A DNA stretch of 64,000 nt from Gemella haemolysans ATCC 10379 (GCF_000173915.1 NZ_ACDZ02000006.1:62001-126000); one strand, 5' to 3'; counted from the first letter of the stretch, positions 1 to 9,504 are shown. Translations and numbers: made by a program. Notes: a model not told the origin generated them from the sequence alone.

Positions 1-10
1 TAAATATCAT
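1..10 (-). CDS. 5' tip of a leftward gene leaving the window
   Basis: On the minus strand an ATG sits at 10-8, preceded by a good ribosome binding site (AAAAGGAGA, about 18-26) at normal spacing. Only three codons (M-I-F) are inside the window, so the product cannot be named. It would lie downstream of pssA in the same direction, but pssA has its own terminator, so it is probably a separate transcription unit. Confidence 0.35.
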
Positions 11-289
11 TTTGAAATCTCCTTTTTAGTTTGTTACTATTCAAAATTACTTATAAAATTATATAACAAAAATTAAAAAAAAAAGTAATATACTAATTTA
101 TAACGATATAATTAAGTAAAGTAACTATATGGTGTTAGATGTTTAGAAGAGAATATACATTAAAAATTAACTTCATAAGATTCGTTATAATGCTTTCCTT
201 TCTCGTAATGCAGCATTGGAGAGGGAAGATTAAAGGAGAAGTGTACTGTTTAGATTTAATATAAAGAAATAATATTAAATTATATTGCT
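11..289. other. Intergenic region, no gene seen
   Basis: About 280 very AT-rich bases between the pssA terminator and the leftward gene at the window edge. It should hold the promoter of that gene; a TATAAT lies on the minus strand near 57-62, but no convincing -35 pairs with it. No coding or RNA feature was recognised. Confidence 0.4.
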
Positions 290-323
290 AAAAAATAAAA
301 AATGTCCAGATTACTATCTGAAC
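290..323 (-). terminator. Intrinsic terminator of pssA
   Basis: Read on the minus strand, an 8-bp stem (GTTCAGAT / ATCTGGAC, one mismatch) with loop AGTA is followed by ATTTTTTATTTTT. It begins 8 bases after the pssA stop. Confidence 0.75.
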
Positions 324-330
324 AATTTTT

Positions 331-849
331 CTATATTTTTTTGATTTTTATATTACTTACCATTAGATAAGAGCATAACACTAATAGTATTAGTATTGCA
401 ATACTTGGTAATTTTATCGGAGCAAGTACTGCAAGGACTGTTCCGCATGTTGTAATAGGAACACCTTGATAATATCCATTTTTCATTTTTGTTACATTAA
501 ATCTTGCTAAACGATAAGCCCCACAGCATACGTAAATTCCACAAAGAATAGCGACAATTACCATTAATAGAGTTGATGGCTTATCATTTGTAATAAAGAT
601 TTCAAAAACAAGCATAGCAGGTGCTACTCCAAAACTTACTACGTCACATAATGAATCTAAGTCGTGACCAATTTCAGAAACAACACCAAGTTTTCTTGCA
701 ACGATACCATCGTATCTGTCTGCAAGCATGGCTAAGATAATAAAGACAGTACCCCAGATAAAATATCCATGTGATGTAGTCAGAATTGACATAAACCCAC
801 AAAAAATATTGCAAAGGGTAAGATAATTTGGTATGAAGTTTTTATTCAT
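331..849 (-). CDS. pssA: CDP-diacylglycerol-serine O-phosphatidyltransferase
   Basis: Integral membrane enzyme joining L-serine to CDP-diacylglycerol to make phosphatidylserine, the precursor of phosphatidylethanolamine. The 172-residue protein carries the complete CDP-alcohol phosphatidyltransferase signature: D44-x2-D47-G48-x2-A51-R52-x8-G61-x3-D65-x3-D69, followed by several hydrophobic segments. Length matches the short Gram-positive PssA type. The ATG at 849 follows a GGAGGT site. The partner decarboxylase psd is elsewhere (34253-35029) rather than adjacent. The family is certain; the serine-specific assignment rests on overall resemblance and on psd being present. Confidence 0.9.
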   Translation of the reverse strand: MNKNFIPNYLTLCNIFCGFMSILTTSHGYFIWGTVFIILAMLADRYDGIVARKLGVVSEIGHDLDSLCDVVSFGVAPAMLVFEIFITNDKPSTLLMVIVAILCGIYVCCGAYRLARFNVTKMKNGYYQGVPITTCGTVLAVLAPIKLPSIAILILLVLCSYLMVSNIKIKKI

Positions 850-881
850 TTTAAAAGTAAACCTCCAATATTGATATTATA

Positions 882-911
882 ATTATAGTACAAATTTGTA
901 ATAATGTCTAA
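882..911 (-). promoter_or_regulatory. Probable pssA promoter
   Basis: Minus-strand TTAGAC (911-906) and TATAAT (887-882) are 18 bases apart, about 33 bases upstream of the pssA start. Confidence 0.5.
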
Positions 912-963
912 GAAAATATGAAATTTATAATTATTAAGAGTTGAAAAATATTATTTACTCTGG

Positions 964-992
964 TTGTTTATGACTTTAAAACCTGTTATAAT
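964..992 (+). promoter_or_regulatory. Sigma-A type promoter of the yitT-like gene
   Basis: TTGTTT (964-969), 17-base spacer, TATAAT (987-992), about 30 bases before the start codon. Confidence 0.7.
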
Positions 993-1021
993 TAGGATAA
1001 AATTGCTTTTGGAGGTGCACT

Positions 1022-1930
1022 ATGGAAAAGAAGTACAAAAATTTAAATTTAACAAAAATTTTAAAAGAATTATTTATTATCTCTTTAGGGTGTGCTATTT
1101 ATTCTTTTGCTATTATGCATTTTAATGTTCCAAATAAGTTGGCAGAAGGTGGAGGGACAGGTATATCACTGTTATTATTATATTCAATAGGTCTTCCAGT
1201 TTCTGTTGGGACAATACTGGTAAATATTCCTTTGTTAATTATAGGATATAAAATGTTAGATAAAAAGACAATGTATTATACAGTGTATGGTATAATCATG
1301 TTGACTTTTTGGATAGGGATTTTTGAGAAGTATAATATAGAAATAGAGATCGGTGGGGACAGACTATTGGCTGCTGTATTTGGAGGATTATTAGCGGGAC
1401 TAGGCCTTGGAATAGTCTTTCTTGCAGGAGGAACCACAGGCGGGGTAGATATAGTCGCAAAAATTGTACAGCTTTATACAGGTAGTTCAATTGGAAGAAT
1501 TATTCAGATTCTTGATGGTGTAATCATAGCGTTAACTTTCGTAGTAGTTAAAAGTTTTCCGGCGATATTATATACACTTATTTATATTTTTATCTGTACT
1601 AAAGTTATAGATTATGTCGTTGAAGGTGGTGTTCCTGGAAAAGGAGTAATGATAGTCTCGTCTGAGATAGAAGCCATTACTAAGAAAATCCAAGAAGATA
1701 TGAATCGTGGATTAACTTATATAAAAGGACAAGGAAGCTATTCTAAGAAAGATATGAATATAGGTTATTGTGTAGTTTCAAGAAATGAAATAGGAAAACT
1801 AAAGTCTTTAGTTTATAAGATTGACCCTCGGGCGTTCGTAACAATAACTGAAGTTCATGATATTATAGGAGAAGGATTTAGTTATGATCAGCCGAAAAAA
1901 ACAAGTTTAAGTTTTAAAAAGAATCAATAG
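1022..1930 (+). CDS. YitT family membrane protein (DUF161 + DUF2179)
   Basis: Membrane protein of the YitT/YpjC family; transport function is not established. Residues about 15-200 hold five or more hydrophobic segments with the family's glycine-rich motifs (AEGGGTGIS near residue 41, LAGGTTGGVD near 133). The last ~90 residues form the soluble DUF2179 domain, including GKGVMIVS and a C-terminal DPRAFVTITEVHDIIGEGF-type motif. The length of 302 aa is normal for the family (about 280-300). The ATG follows GGAGGT by 5 bases. It is monocistronic with its own promoter, followed by a hairpin at 1941-1984. Family is certain, substrate unknown. Confidence 0.9.
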   Translation: MEKKYKNLNLTKILKELFIISLGCAIYSFAIMHFNVPNKLAEGGGTGISLLLLYSIGLPVSVGTILVNIPLLIIGYKMLDKKTMYYTVYGIIMLTFWIGIFEKYNIEIEIGGDRLLAAVFGGLLAGLGLGIVFLAGGTTGGVDIVAKIVQLYTGSSIGRIIQILDGVIIALTFVVVKSFPAILYTLIYIFICTKVIDYVVEGGVPGKGVMIVSSEIEAITKKIQEDMNRGLTYIKGQGSYSKKDMNIGYCVVSRNEIGKLKSLVYKIDPRAFVTITEVHDIIGEGFSYDQPKKTSLSFKKNQ

Positions 1931-1940
1931 TAAAGAATCT

Positions 1941-1984
1941 GAGAGTGATCAACTCGGAAATCGTGATTTTGTTGAGTCACTTTC
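1941..1984. repeat. Hairpin, possible degenerate remnant of the window's MITE
   Basis: An imperfect stem (AGTGATCAAC pairing with GTTGAGTCACT) encloses AAATCGTGATTT. The same blocks occur in the right-hand hairpin of the 174-bp element at 39725-39898. It has no T-run, so it is a poor terminator. A decayed hairpin-only copy is a reasonable reading. Confidence 0.4.
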
Positions 1985-2035
1985 TACAGTGGTTTATGAG
2001 TTATAATATACACTTTTTTAAAATTTAGAACTTTT

Positions 2036-3238
2036 ATGTCAATCTCAGATTTATATTCTAAGGAGAAAAATATAAATTATATGTTAAGGAATTATTATTT
2101 TAGATTAATAAGTGCAGTATTATTAATATCAATTTGTTGTTCGTTATTTGGTCAAACATTATTGAAATTAATAGAATTAACTAGTAGTTATTATAAGTAC
2201 CTATTGATTTTAACACCATTGATATTAGTTTTTACTAAGTTTAGTAATAGATACTTACACACCAGTGCGATAGGTATGAAGTATTTTATTGAAGCAGCAA
2301 CTGATAAAAAAGAGAAAGTTACGTGGGAATTCCCCTTTCTTTTGACTTTGAATACTTTATTGGCTCACAGCTTCGGTGTTAGTGTAGGGCGTGAAGGTGT
2401 TGCTGTGCAATTGGGTGGAGCTATTGGTGGTAATATTGCTCCGGATGATTTCAGTACAGAGAAAAAACAATTTTTTGTGAAATTAGGCATGATTTGTGGG
2501 TTTGCTGGATTATTTCAAACTCCGTTAGCGGCTGTAGTATTCATTTTAGAGGTTGTCAGCGACAAATTTAACTTTACAATAAATAAAATTTTTGAGTATG
2601 TAACATACATTGCTGCAGCGTATATAAGTGCGTATATATCACATAAACTTGGTTTGGAAAAGTTCTTTGTTGCTATAGATGTAAGTGAAATTAATATAAA
2701 TTTAGAGTTCATTTCTAAATTATTCTTAGTTGGGGTTGTTTTTGTTTTTGTAGGAATCTTATTTGTTCTACTTCAAAGAAAAACAAAAGGATTAGTAGCT
2801 TTGAATACAAATATCATTTGGATTCTTCTGGTTGTTTTTATTTTAGTTAATATTGTTTTCGATTACAGATATGCTTCATTAGGTACAAATTTAATTGATT
2901 TTTCTTTTACAGATTTTGAACAGATTCAGGTTTATGATTTTATGTTGAAAATTATATTAACAGCTATTTGTACAGGGATAGGCTTTAGTGGAGGGGAGGT
3001 TACTCCGCTGTTTGCGATTGGAGCAACTTGTGGAGTAATTCTAGGAATTTGGCTAGGGCTACCAATTCTAGTAACAGCAGCATTAGGATACTGTTTAGTA
3101 TTTTCAGCGGCAACTAAGACATACATTACACCTATATTTCTTGCATTAGAAGTATTTGGATATAAATTAATGTTATTTGTAGTAATCCCTGCAATATTAA
3201 TTTATTTAATCAATAAAAAATATAGTATCTATAAATAA
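2036..3238 (+). CDS. CLC family anion antiporter/channel, probably CLC-F (fluoride) type
   Basis: A 400-residue membrane protein of the CLC superfamily with about ten hydrophobic helices. Two signature regions are visible: FGVSVGREGVAVQLGGAIG near residue 113, containing the gating glutamate, and GFSGGEVTPLFAIGATCG near residue 318. These resemble the fluoride/proton antiporter branch (GREG followed by T or V, and GGEVTPLF) more than chloride CLCs, which carry GSGIP and GREGP; no GSGIP was found. No crcB fluoride riboswitch was seen upstream. The start is uncertain: ATG 2036 has no clear RBS, while in-frame ATG 2081 follows AAGGAG at a long 15-base spacing (385 aa). Confidence 0.8.
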   Translation: MSISDLYSKEKNINYMLRNYYFRLISAVLLISICCSLFGQTLLKLIELTSSYYKYLLILTPLILVFTKFSNRYLHTSAIGMKYFIEAATDKKEKVTWEFPFLLTLNTLLAHSFGVSVGREGVAVQLGGAIGGNIAPDDFSTEKKQFFVKLGMICGFAGLFQTPLAAVVFILEVVSDKFNFTINKIFEYVTYIAAAYISAYISHKLGLEKFFVAIDVSEININLEFISKLFLVGVVFVFVGILFVLLQRKTKGLVALNTNIIWILLVVFILVNIVFDYRYASLGTNLIDFSFTDFEQIQVYDFMLKIILTAICTGIGFSGGEVTPLFAIGATCGVILGIWLGLPILVTAALGYCLVFSAATKTYITPIFLALEVFGYKLMLFVVIPAILIYLINKKYSIYK

Positions 3239-3242
3239 TTAA

Positions 3243-3278
3243 ATACACCCTAGTGTGAAAATTCACGCTAGGGTGTAT
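3243..3278. terminator. Bidirectional terminator between the CLC gene and the thi operon
   Basis: A long hairpin (ATACACCCTAG...CTAGGGTGTAT, inner GTGAA/TTCAC) lies in the 42-base gap between two convergent genes and is flanked by A- and T-rich sequence. Confidence 0.75.
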
Positions 3279-3280
3279 TA

Positions 3281-4000
3281 TTATAATCCAAGTATATTTA
3301 GTATCTCTTTTTTATATTTTAATTTTTGTTCATCTTGATTATTTTCATCAAGATTTATTTTTATTTCAGATACAATTTCACCAGGTTTATTTTTAATGAT
3401 ATAAATTCTATCGCTTAGGTCAATAGCTTCGTCTATATCGTGAGTGATTAGTAGAGTAGTTATATCAAGTTTATTCTTGATTTCAAGATACCAAGAATGT
3501 AATGATATTTTAGTAATTGCATCGAGTGCACTGAAGGGTTCGTCTAGTAAAAATAGTTCTTCTTTGAACATATATGTACGTAGAAGTGCAACCCTTTGAC
3601 GCATACCACCACTTAATTCACTAGGATATTTATCTTTATATTCATAAAGATTAAATAATTTAAGATTTTTTATTGCTTCTTCTTCTGCTTCTTTTTTATT
3701 GATTTTTCTTATTAAAAGAGGAAGTATAATGTTTTGAATAATAGTTTTATGTTCTAATAATAAGTCTTTTTGAAGCATATAACTTACACGACCTTTATAG
3801 TCTGTGTTACCTTTTATAGATATTTCTCCACTTTGAAGAGGATTTATACCCGCAATAATGTTAAAAAGGGTAGTTTTACCAACTCCACTTCCACCAAGTA
3901 TAGAAACAACTTCACCTTTATCGACATAGATGTTTATATCTTTTAGTATTTTATTGTTAGGATAATTGAAAGATAAGTTTTTTATTGATAATATATTCAT
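3281..4000 (-). CDS. thiZ: ABC transporter ATPase for a thiamine precursor (ThiZ-like)
   Basis: Cytoplasmic ATPase driving the permease encoded just upstream. The 239-residue protein has Walker A GGSGVGKTT (36-44), ABC signature LSGGMRQR (129-136), Walker B ELFLLDEP (148-155) and a downstream switch histidine in LLITHDIDEA. It belongs to the nitrate/taurine/pyrimidine (SsuB/TauB/ThiZ) subfamily. Its start overlaps the last base of the substrate-binding gene, and it is the last gene of the operon led by a TPP riboswitch. That context, not the ATPase itself, gives the substrate: a hydroxymethylpyrimidine-type thiamine precursor. Confidence 0.85.
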   Translation of the reverse strand: MNILSIKNLSFNYPNNKILKDINIYVDKGEVVSILGGSGVGKTTLFNIIAGINPLQSGEISIKGNTDYKGRVSYMLQKDLLLEHKTIIQNIILPLLIRKINKKEAEEEAIKNLKLFNLYEYKDKYPSELSGGMRQRVALLRTYMFKEELFLLDEPFSALDAITKISLHSWYLEIKNKLDITTLLITHDIDEAIDLSDRIYIIKNKPGEIVSEIKINLDENNQDEQKLKYKKEILNILGL

Positions 4001-4995
4001 TATTTTATATAGTCATTGCTGAATCCAGTGTTTTCTGCAAGAGGTTGTTTTGTGATTTTGTTTTCGTTAATCCAACGGTAGAATGCATTCCATCTGTTAG
4101 CATCGAATTCACCCCAGTGATCTTTGTTTGATGCATATTGTTTAGATAGATATTTTTGAGATTCAACGACGAAATCTTTTTTATCTTTCAATTCTGGAGC
4201 ATTTTTAATTAAAATCTCTGCAGCTTCTTCAGGATGTTCCATAGCATAGACATATCCTTTCTTAATAGCTTTAAGAACTTTTTTAGCTTCTTCTTTATTT
4301 TCTTTTAAGTAATCATTATTAGCAATAATTACTGGAGAGTAGTAGTCTAAATCTTTATTGAAATCTTTTAGATAGAAGTAGTTAATATCTAGTTTCATGC
4401 TTTCAGCTAATTTACCATCCCATGCATAGTAAATCCAAGCTGCATCGAAAAGACCATTTTCTAGTGGAGTAACAGAGTTTGTATCCGTATTTGGAGCTAG
4501 ATTTAATTTATTAGCATCTCCACCTTGTTTTTGAATTAGTGATTTAACCATTGCTAATTCTACTGGATCATTCCAAGTCCCGTATTTTTTACCTTCAAGG
4601 TCTTTAGGTTCTTTAATATTGTTTTTCTTAAGTGAAATAATACCAGATGTATTGTGTTCGATAATTGCAGCTACGGCAGTGATTCCTGCACCTTTAGAAA
4701 GTTTGTTAGCCATTGAGTCTTGGTAGTAGATACCAAAAGGTGCTTTATTATTAATAATTAAGTCAGAAGTACTATCTTCAGGTGCTGGCTTAATGTCAAG
4801 ATCAATACCTTCTTCAGCGAAGTATCCTTTTTCTTTTGCTACATATAGTCCAGTATGGTTTGTGTTAATCGCCCAGTCAAGTACGAAATCTACTTTTTTA
4901 AGTTCTTTTTTCTCTGCGTTTTTATTAACTGTACTACATGCAGTTAATGAGATTGCTAAGATAAAAGCAAAAACGCTAGTTAATATCTTTTTCAT
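4000..4995 (-). CDS. thiY: Thiamine-precursor binding lipoprotein (NMT1/THI5-like, ThiY)
   Basis: Extracellular substrate-binding lipoprotein that captures a thiamine pyrimidine precursor for the adjacent ABC transporter. The N-terminus is a lipoprotein signal: hydrophobic stretch, then lipobox L17-T18-A19-C20. The mature region opens with VDFVLDWAINTNHTGLYVA and KGYFAEEGIDLDIKP, hallmarks of the NMT1/THI5 family. Length 331 aa is normal. Its 5' end overlaps the permease gene by 20 bases. Regulation by the TPP riboswitch at about 6068-6150 is expected. Formylaminopyrimidine or HMP as ligand is inferred from characterised relatives. Confidence 0.88.
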   Translation of the reverse strand: MKKILTSVFAFILAISLTACSTVNKNAEKKELKKVDFVLDWAINTNHTGLYVAKEKGYFAEEGIDLDIKPAPEDSTSDLIINNKAPFGIYYQDSMANKLSKGAGITAVAAIIEHNTSGIISLKKNNIKEPKDLEGKKYGTWNDPVELAMVKSLIQKQGGDANKLNLAPNTDTNSVTPLENGLFDAAWIYYAWDGKLAESMKLDINYFYLKDFNKDLDYYSPVIIANNDYLKENKEEAKKVLKAIKKGYVYAMEHPEEAAEILIKNAPELKDKKDFVVESQKYLSKQYASNKDHWGEFDANRWNAFYRWINENKITKQPLAENTGFSNDYIK

Positions 4996-5761
4996 GATTT
5001 TCTCCTATGTATTTCCATTTAATAAATTTTTTCTCACTTAGTTTAACAAGTTCGATACTTAGTAAACTAATAACTGATACTAGTATTATGATTGCAAACA
5101 TAGTATCGTATTCAAATAATTTTTTCGCTTTAATCATGTAAACTCCAAGTCCTTCAAAGCCACCTAGCCATTCAGCAACCACTGCTGCGATAAAGGCATA
5201 AGATACACTAACTCTAAGTCCAGCATAGAAGTAGCTTAGACTCGTTGGGATTTTCACATGCCAAAGTATTTGTAATTTACTAGCATTCATTAATTGTAAT
5301 AAAGTAATCATATCTTTATCACAGTTTCTAAATCCATCTAGAATACTTACAACAATTGGGAAAGTCGTTGTTAAAACAATTAATACGATTTTTGGTGTAA
5401 GTCCATAACCCAACCAAAGCACAAGTATAGGTGCTATTGCAATAGTTGGTATGGTTTGAGTCAGTACAAGAAGTGGATAGATAGACTTGTTAAATATTGG
5501 TATGCTATCCATAATTAAAGCAAGAAGCCATGCTATGACTATTCCTAGGAATAGACCTATAATAGCTTCGAGTAGGGTGATTTTGCTGTGAAATATTAAT
5601 AGTTCGTAGTTTTTTATAAAAGCTTTAACTATTTCAACAGGTGTAGGTATGATATATTTTGGAAGTAAACTGAGATTACCAGCTCCTTGCCAAATAACCA
5701 CTAAACACAACATAGAAATAGTTGCTGCATATTTATTGATTAAATTTGTCAATTTTCTCAT
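4976..5761 (-). CDS. thiX: ABC transporter permease for a thiamine precursor (ThiX-like)
   Basis: Inner-membrane permease of the SsuC/TauC/ThiX type, 261 aa, with about six hydrophobic helices. The ATPase-coupling EAA-type loop is seen around residues 150-185 (LQLMNASKLQILWHVKIP). It overlaps the upstream thiamine-binding gene by 29 bases and the downstream lipoprotein gene by 20, so translation is probably coupled along the operon. Substrate assignment rests on the riboswitch and on ThiY. Confidence 0.85.
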   Translation of the reverse strand: MRKLTNLINKYAATISMLCLVVIWQGAGNLSLLPKYIIPTPVEIVKAFIKNYELLIFHSKITLLEAIIGLFLGIVIAWLLALIMDSIPIFNKSIYPLLVLTQTIPTIAIAPILVLWLGYGLTPKIVLIVLTTTFPIVVSILDGFRNCDKDMITLLQLMNASKLQILWHVKIPTSLSYFYAGLRVSVSYAFIAAVVAEWLGGFEGLGVYMIKAKKLFEYDTMFAIIILVSVISLLSIELVKLSEKKFIKWKYIGENHEKDIN

Positions 5762-6017
5762 TTATAGTTAAAACATCTCCATAGTTAATTTTCACATTTG
5801 CAAAAATATTCTTACTGTCCTCACCCGCTAGGACAAAGCATTCTTTAAGAGTATCCATAAGTTCGTTGAATTCCCCTTCAATTACTGTTTCGAATGGAGT
5901 AACAATTACATTTGAATGCTTATTTTGTAGAAAATAGATAACTTTATCTATTATCTTTAGTCTTCCGTCATGATTATCAAGAGGAAGAATTTGTAATGCA
6001 ATACTGCAATTTATCAA
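5733..6017 (-). CDS. Thiamine-binding protein, MTH1187/YkoF (DUF77) family
   Basis: A small soluble protein of the family that binds thiamine or its precursors; sequence blocks include SIALQILPL, VIVTPFETVIEGEFNELM and ANVKINYGD. I place the start at the TTG at 6017-6015: it follows a strong AAGGAGG site by 9 bases and gives a 94-residue protein, the usual family length. A longer reading upstream would run through the TPP riboswitch and is not credible. It is the first gene of the thi transport operon. Its ribosome binding site is the 3' arm of the riboswitch-controlled hairpin, so both transcription and translation could be switched by TPP. Confidence 0.8.
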   Translation of the reverse strand: MINCSIALQILPLDNHDGRLKIIDKVIYFLQNKHSNVIVTPFETVIEGEFNELMDTLKECFVLAGEDSKNIFANVKINYGDVLTINEKIDKFNQ

Positions 6018-6049
6018 AATAAAAAACCTCCTTACAATATAAGGGGGGT
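6016..6049 (-). terminator. Riboswitch-controlled terminator that also masks the ribosome binding site
   Basis: On the minus strand, ACCCCCCTTA - TATTG - TAAGGAGGT forms a hairpin (one mismatch, one bulge) followed by TTTTTTATTTT. The 3' arm contains the AAGGAGG Shine-Dalgarno of the first gene, and the T-run is the spacer before its TTG start. Confidence 0.7.
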
Positions 6050-6067
6050 CTAAGTTTGTCTTTAAGC

Positions 6068-6150
6068 TAAGTGTGCCTACGCTAGCATTATCTAGATCAG
6101 GCGCGGTCGAAATATTTATATTCCCTCTCAGACTGTTCACAGACTCCCGT
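6068..6150 (-). ncRNA. TPP riboswitch (THI element)
   Basis: Minus-strand reading shows the conserved blocks in order: GGGAGTCTGTGAACAG, CTGAGAGGG, GACCGCGCCTGATCTAG, ATAATGCTAGCGTAGGCA. These are the diagnostic THI-box elements (CUGAGA and the CCUGAUC...AUAAUGC.AGCGUAGG core). An extended -10 (TGCTATAAT, 6166-6158) lies just upstream. It heads the thi transport operon and should shut it off when TPP is plentiful. Confidence 0.95.
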
Positions 6151-6344
6151 ATAAATAATTATAGCATACAGACAAAAAAAACAATAAAAGAGCTTACAGA
6201 AATAACAGTATTTCATGAAAAAATAAAAAATTAATGAAAAATGATTTACATAAATATTGACATTTTCATTTCTAAACAGACTAATAAAAATATTTGAGTT
6301 GATTCGAAATCTACAATTCTAATATATTAATAAATAAATTATTT
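6151..6344. other. Intergenic region between divergent thi operon and signal peptidase gene
   Basis: AT-rich spacer with the riboswitch promoter at its left edge and the signal peptidase promoter to its right. No further feature was recognised. Confidence 0.4.
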
Positions 6345-6373
6345 TTGATTTTTCTATTAATATATGGTAGAAT
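6345..6373 (+). promoter_or_regulatory. Promoter of signal peptidase I gene
   Basis: TTGATT (6345-6350), 17-base spacer, TAGAAT (6368-6373), 36 bases before the GTG start. Confidence 0.65.
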
Positions 6374-6409
6374 TATAAATCATAAATAAAATAAAAGAGG
6401 GATATACCA

Positions 6410-6961
6410 GTGAAAATTTTAAGAGAAATTATGGAATGGGTAGTAGTTGTAGTAGTTTCTATTGCTATTTATCTGCTTATAAGCACATATCTTATCGCAC
6501 CTTTTACAGTAAAAGGACATTCGATGGACTATACTTTTGCTGATAACGATAAAGTTTTCGTTAATAAATTCAGTAAAAATTATGAGCGTGGCGATGAAGT
6601 TGTATTCCATGCAAATGAAACTGATGACTATATTAAACGTATAATCGGAGTTCCTGGAGATACTATAGAATACAGAAACGATGTACTATACGTGAATGGT
6701 CAAAAAGTTGAAGAGCCATACTTAGCTCAAAAAATTAAAGAAGCTAATGCTTCTGGAACGGCACCATTTACACCAGATTTTAATATTGAATTTTTAAGTA
6801 GTACAAAATCTAAAACTGTGCCAGAAGGTACATACTTCGTATTAGGAGATAACAGACAACACAGTACTGATAGTCGTGTATTTGGATTTGTTAAGAAAGA
6901 AGCGATGATTGGGAAAGTAAGTTTAAGATACTATCCATTTAGTTCATTCAAATTCTTTTAA
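6410..6961 (+). CDS. lepB: Signal peptidase I
   Basis: Membrane serine protease that removes signal peptides from exported proteins such as the surface proteins in this window. A single N-terminal transmembrane segment (about 9-30) is followed by the S26 catalytic domain: Ser38 in KGHSMD, Lys76 in YIKRIIGVPGD, and the conserved box GDNRQHSTDSR. Length 183 aa is typical of Gram-positive enzymes. It starts with GTG at 6410, preceded by a purine-rich AGAGGGA site. It is monocistronic. Confidence 0.93.
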   Translation: MKILREIMEWVVVVVVSIAIYLLISTYLIAPFTVKGHSMDYTFADNDKVFVNKFSKNYERGDEVVFHANETDDYIKRIIGVPGDTIEYRNDVLYVNGQKVEEPYLAQKIKEANASGTAPFTPDFNIEFLSSTKSKTVPEGTYFVLGDNRQHSTDSRVFGFVKKEAMIGKVSLRYYPFSSFKFF

Positions 6962-7002
6962 TAAATACTAAAAGAAAAATTTAATATATCGAATTATTTT
7001 AG

Positions 7003-7031
7003 TTGCTAAAAATTTAGCGTTATGCTAGAAT
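7003..7031 (+). promoter_or_regulatory. pyrG promoter
   Basis: TTGCTA (7003-7008), 17-base spacer, TAGAAT (7026-7031). Transcription should begin at GGGC (7039-7042), seven bases after the -10. Confidence 0.75.
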
Positions 7032-7038
7032 AATATAC

Positions 7039-7108
7039 GGGCACTCTTAATGAGTGATTTAAGAAACCACCCCCTGCGATAATTTCGTAGGGGGTTTATT
7101 ATTTTTTA
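7039..7108 (+). promoter_or_regulatory. pyrG leader with CTP-responsive attenuator
   Basis: The predicted transcript begins GGGCACTC. A small hairpin (CACTC/GAGTG) follows, then an intrinsic terminator: ACCCCCT (7069-7075) pairing with AGGGGGT (7089-7095), followed by TTATTATTTTTT. This matches the Bacillus subtilis pyrG arrangement. There, low CTP causes repeated G addition at the 5' GGG, and the G-tract pairs with the C-rich terminator arm to prevent termination. Confidence 0.75.
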
Positions 7109-7111
7109 TAG

Positions 7112-8725
<1,614 letters not shown>

Positions 8726-8743
8726 AAATTTCTATTATAAATT

Positions 8744-9400
8744 ATGAAATTATTAGATTTAATAACTGACTTTGAAGAAAATCGTAATGAACTTTTAGCT
8801 GAATCAATGTCTAAATATATGAAGGATAAGTTTAGATTTTTAGGTGTACGTGGTACAACTAGAACGGAAATCTATAAAAAATATTTTCCAGATACAAGAA
8901 AGACTAAAATCATCGATTGGGACTTTGTTGAGAGTTGTTGGAATAAAGAAGAGAGAGAATTTCAATATGTAGTTGTTTATTATTTAAAGGCAATGCAGAA
9001 ATTCTTAAAAAGAGAAGATATTTCAAGGTTAAAATATCTAATAGTGACAAAATCATGGTGGGATACAGTTGATTTACTTGCAAAGGTTATAGGTAGCTTG
9101 GTTATTCGTATCGAAGGTTATGATCAAATAATGCTTGAGTGGAGTAAGGACAGTAACATTTGGTTAAAACGAGTAGCTATTTTGTACCAATTGTCACTTA
9201 AAGAAAAAGTAGATAAACAAATTTTAGAAAGAATTTTAGTAGGCAACCTAGGTGATAGTGAATTTTTCATTAATAAAGCTATAGGGTGGGCACTTCGCGA
9301 TTACTCTAAATATAATCCAGAGTGGGTAAGAGAATTTATTAAAAAGAATAAGGATAATATGGCTAATCTTAGCATAAGAGAAGCTAGCAAGTATATCTAG
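8744..9400 (+). CDS. DNA alkylation repair protein, AlkD-like
   Basis: All-helical HEAT-like repeat protein of the AlkC/AlkD DNA glycosylase superfamily, which removes alkylated bases. Recognisable blocks are FLGVRGTTRTEIYKKYF, SWWDTVDLLA (its Trp and Asp correspond to the substrate-site residues in AlkD), WLKRVAILYQL and FFINKAIGWALRDYSKYNP. Length 218 aa fits. It starts 18 bases after pyrG with no clear RBS and may depend on read-through from pyrG. A strong terminator follows. Family is confident; activity is inferred. Confidence 0.85.
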   Translation: MKLLDLITDFEENRNELLAESMSKYMKDKFRFLGVRGTTRTEIYKKYFPDTRKTKIIDWDFVESCWNKEEREFQYVVVYYLKAMQKFLKREDISRLKYLIVTKSWWDTVDLLAKVIGSLVIRIEGYDQIMLEWSKDSNIWLKRVAILYQLSLKEKVDKQILERILVGNLGDSEFFINKAIGWALRDYSKYNPEWVREFIKKNKDNMANLSIREASKYI

Positions 9401-9404
9401 AAAG

Positions 9405-9436
9405 GAGCGATTTTTAATCGCTCTTTTCTTTTTTTT
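9405..9436 (+). terminator. Terminator after the AlkD-like gene
   Basis: GAGCGATT - TTT - AATCGCTC perfect 8-bp stem, then TTTTCTTTTTTTT. Confidence 0.85.
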
Positions 9437-9504
9437 AAAGTAATAATTAATATTTAGTGGAATCGATAGTATATTTGTTCTGATTATCCTATATAATGAA
9501 TTAA

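Noticed and set aside
3281..6017. Assignment of the ABC cluster to nitrate, sulfonate or taurine uptake
   Set aside because: The ATPase and permease families overlap with those systems, but the TPP riboswitch, THI5-like binding protein and thiamine-binding protein point to thiamine precursors.
6018..6140. Longer N-terminus for the thiamine-binding protein
   Set aside because: It would be translated from inside the TPP riboswitch, has no RBS, and does not resemble the family; the TTG at 6017 has a strong RBS.
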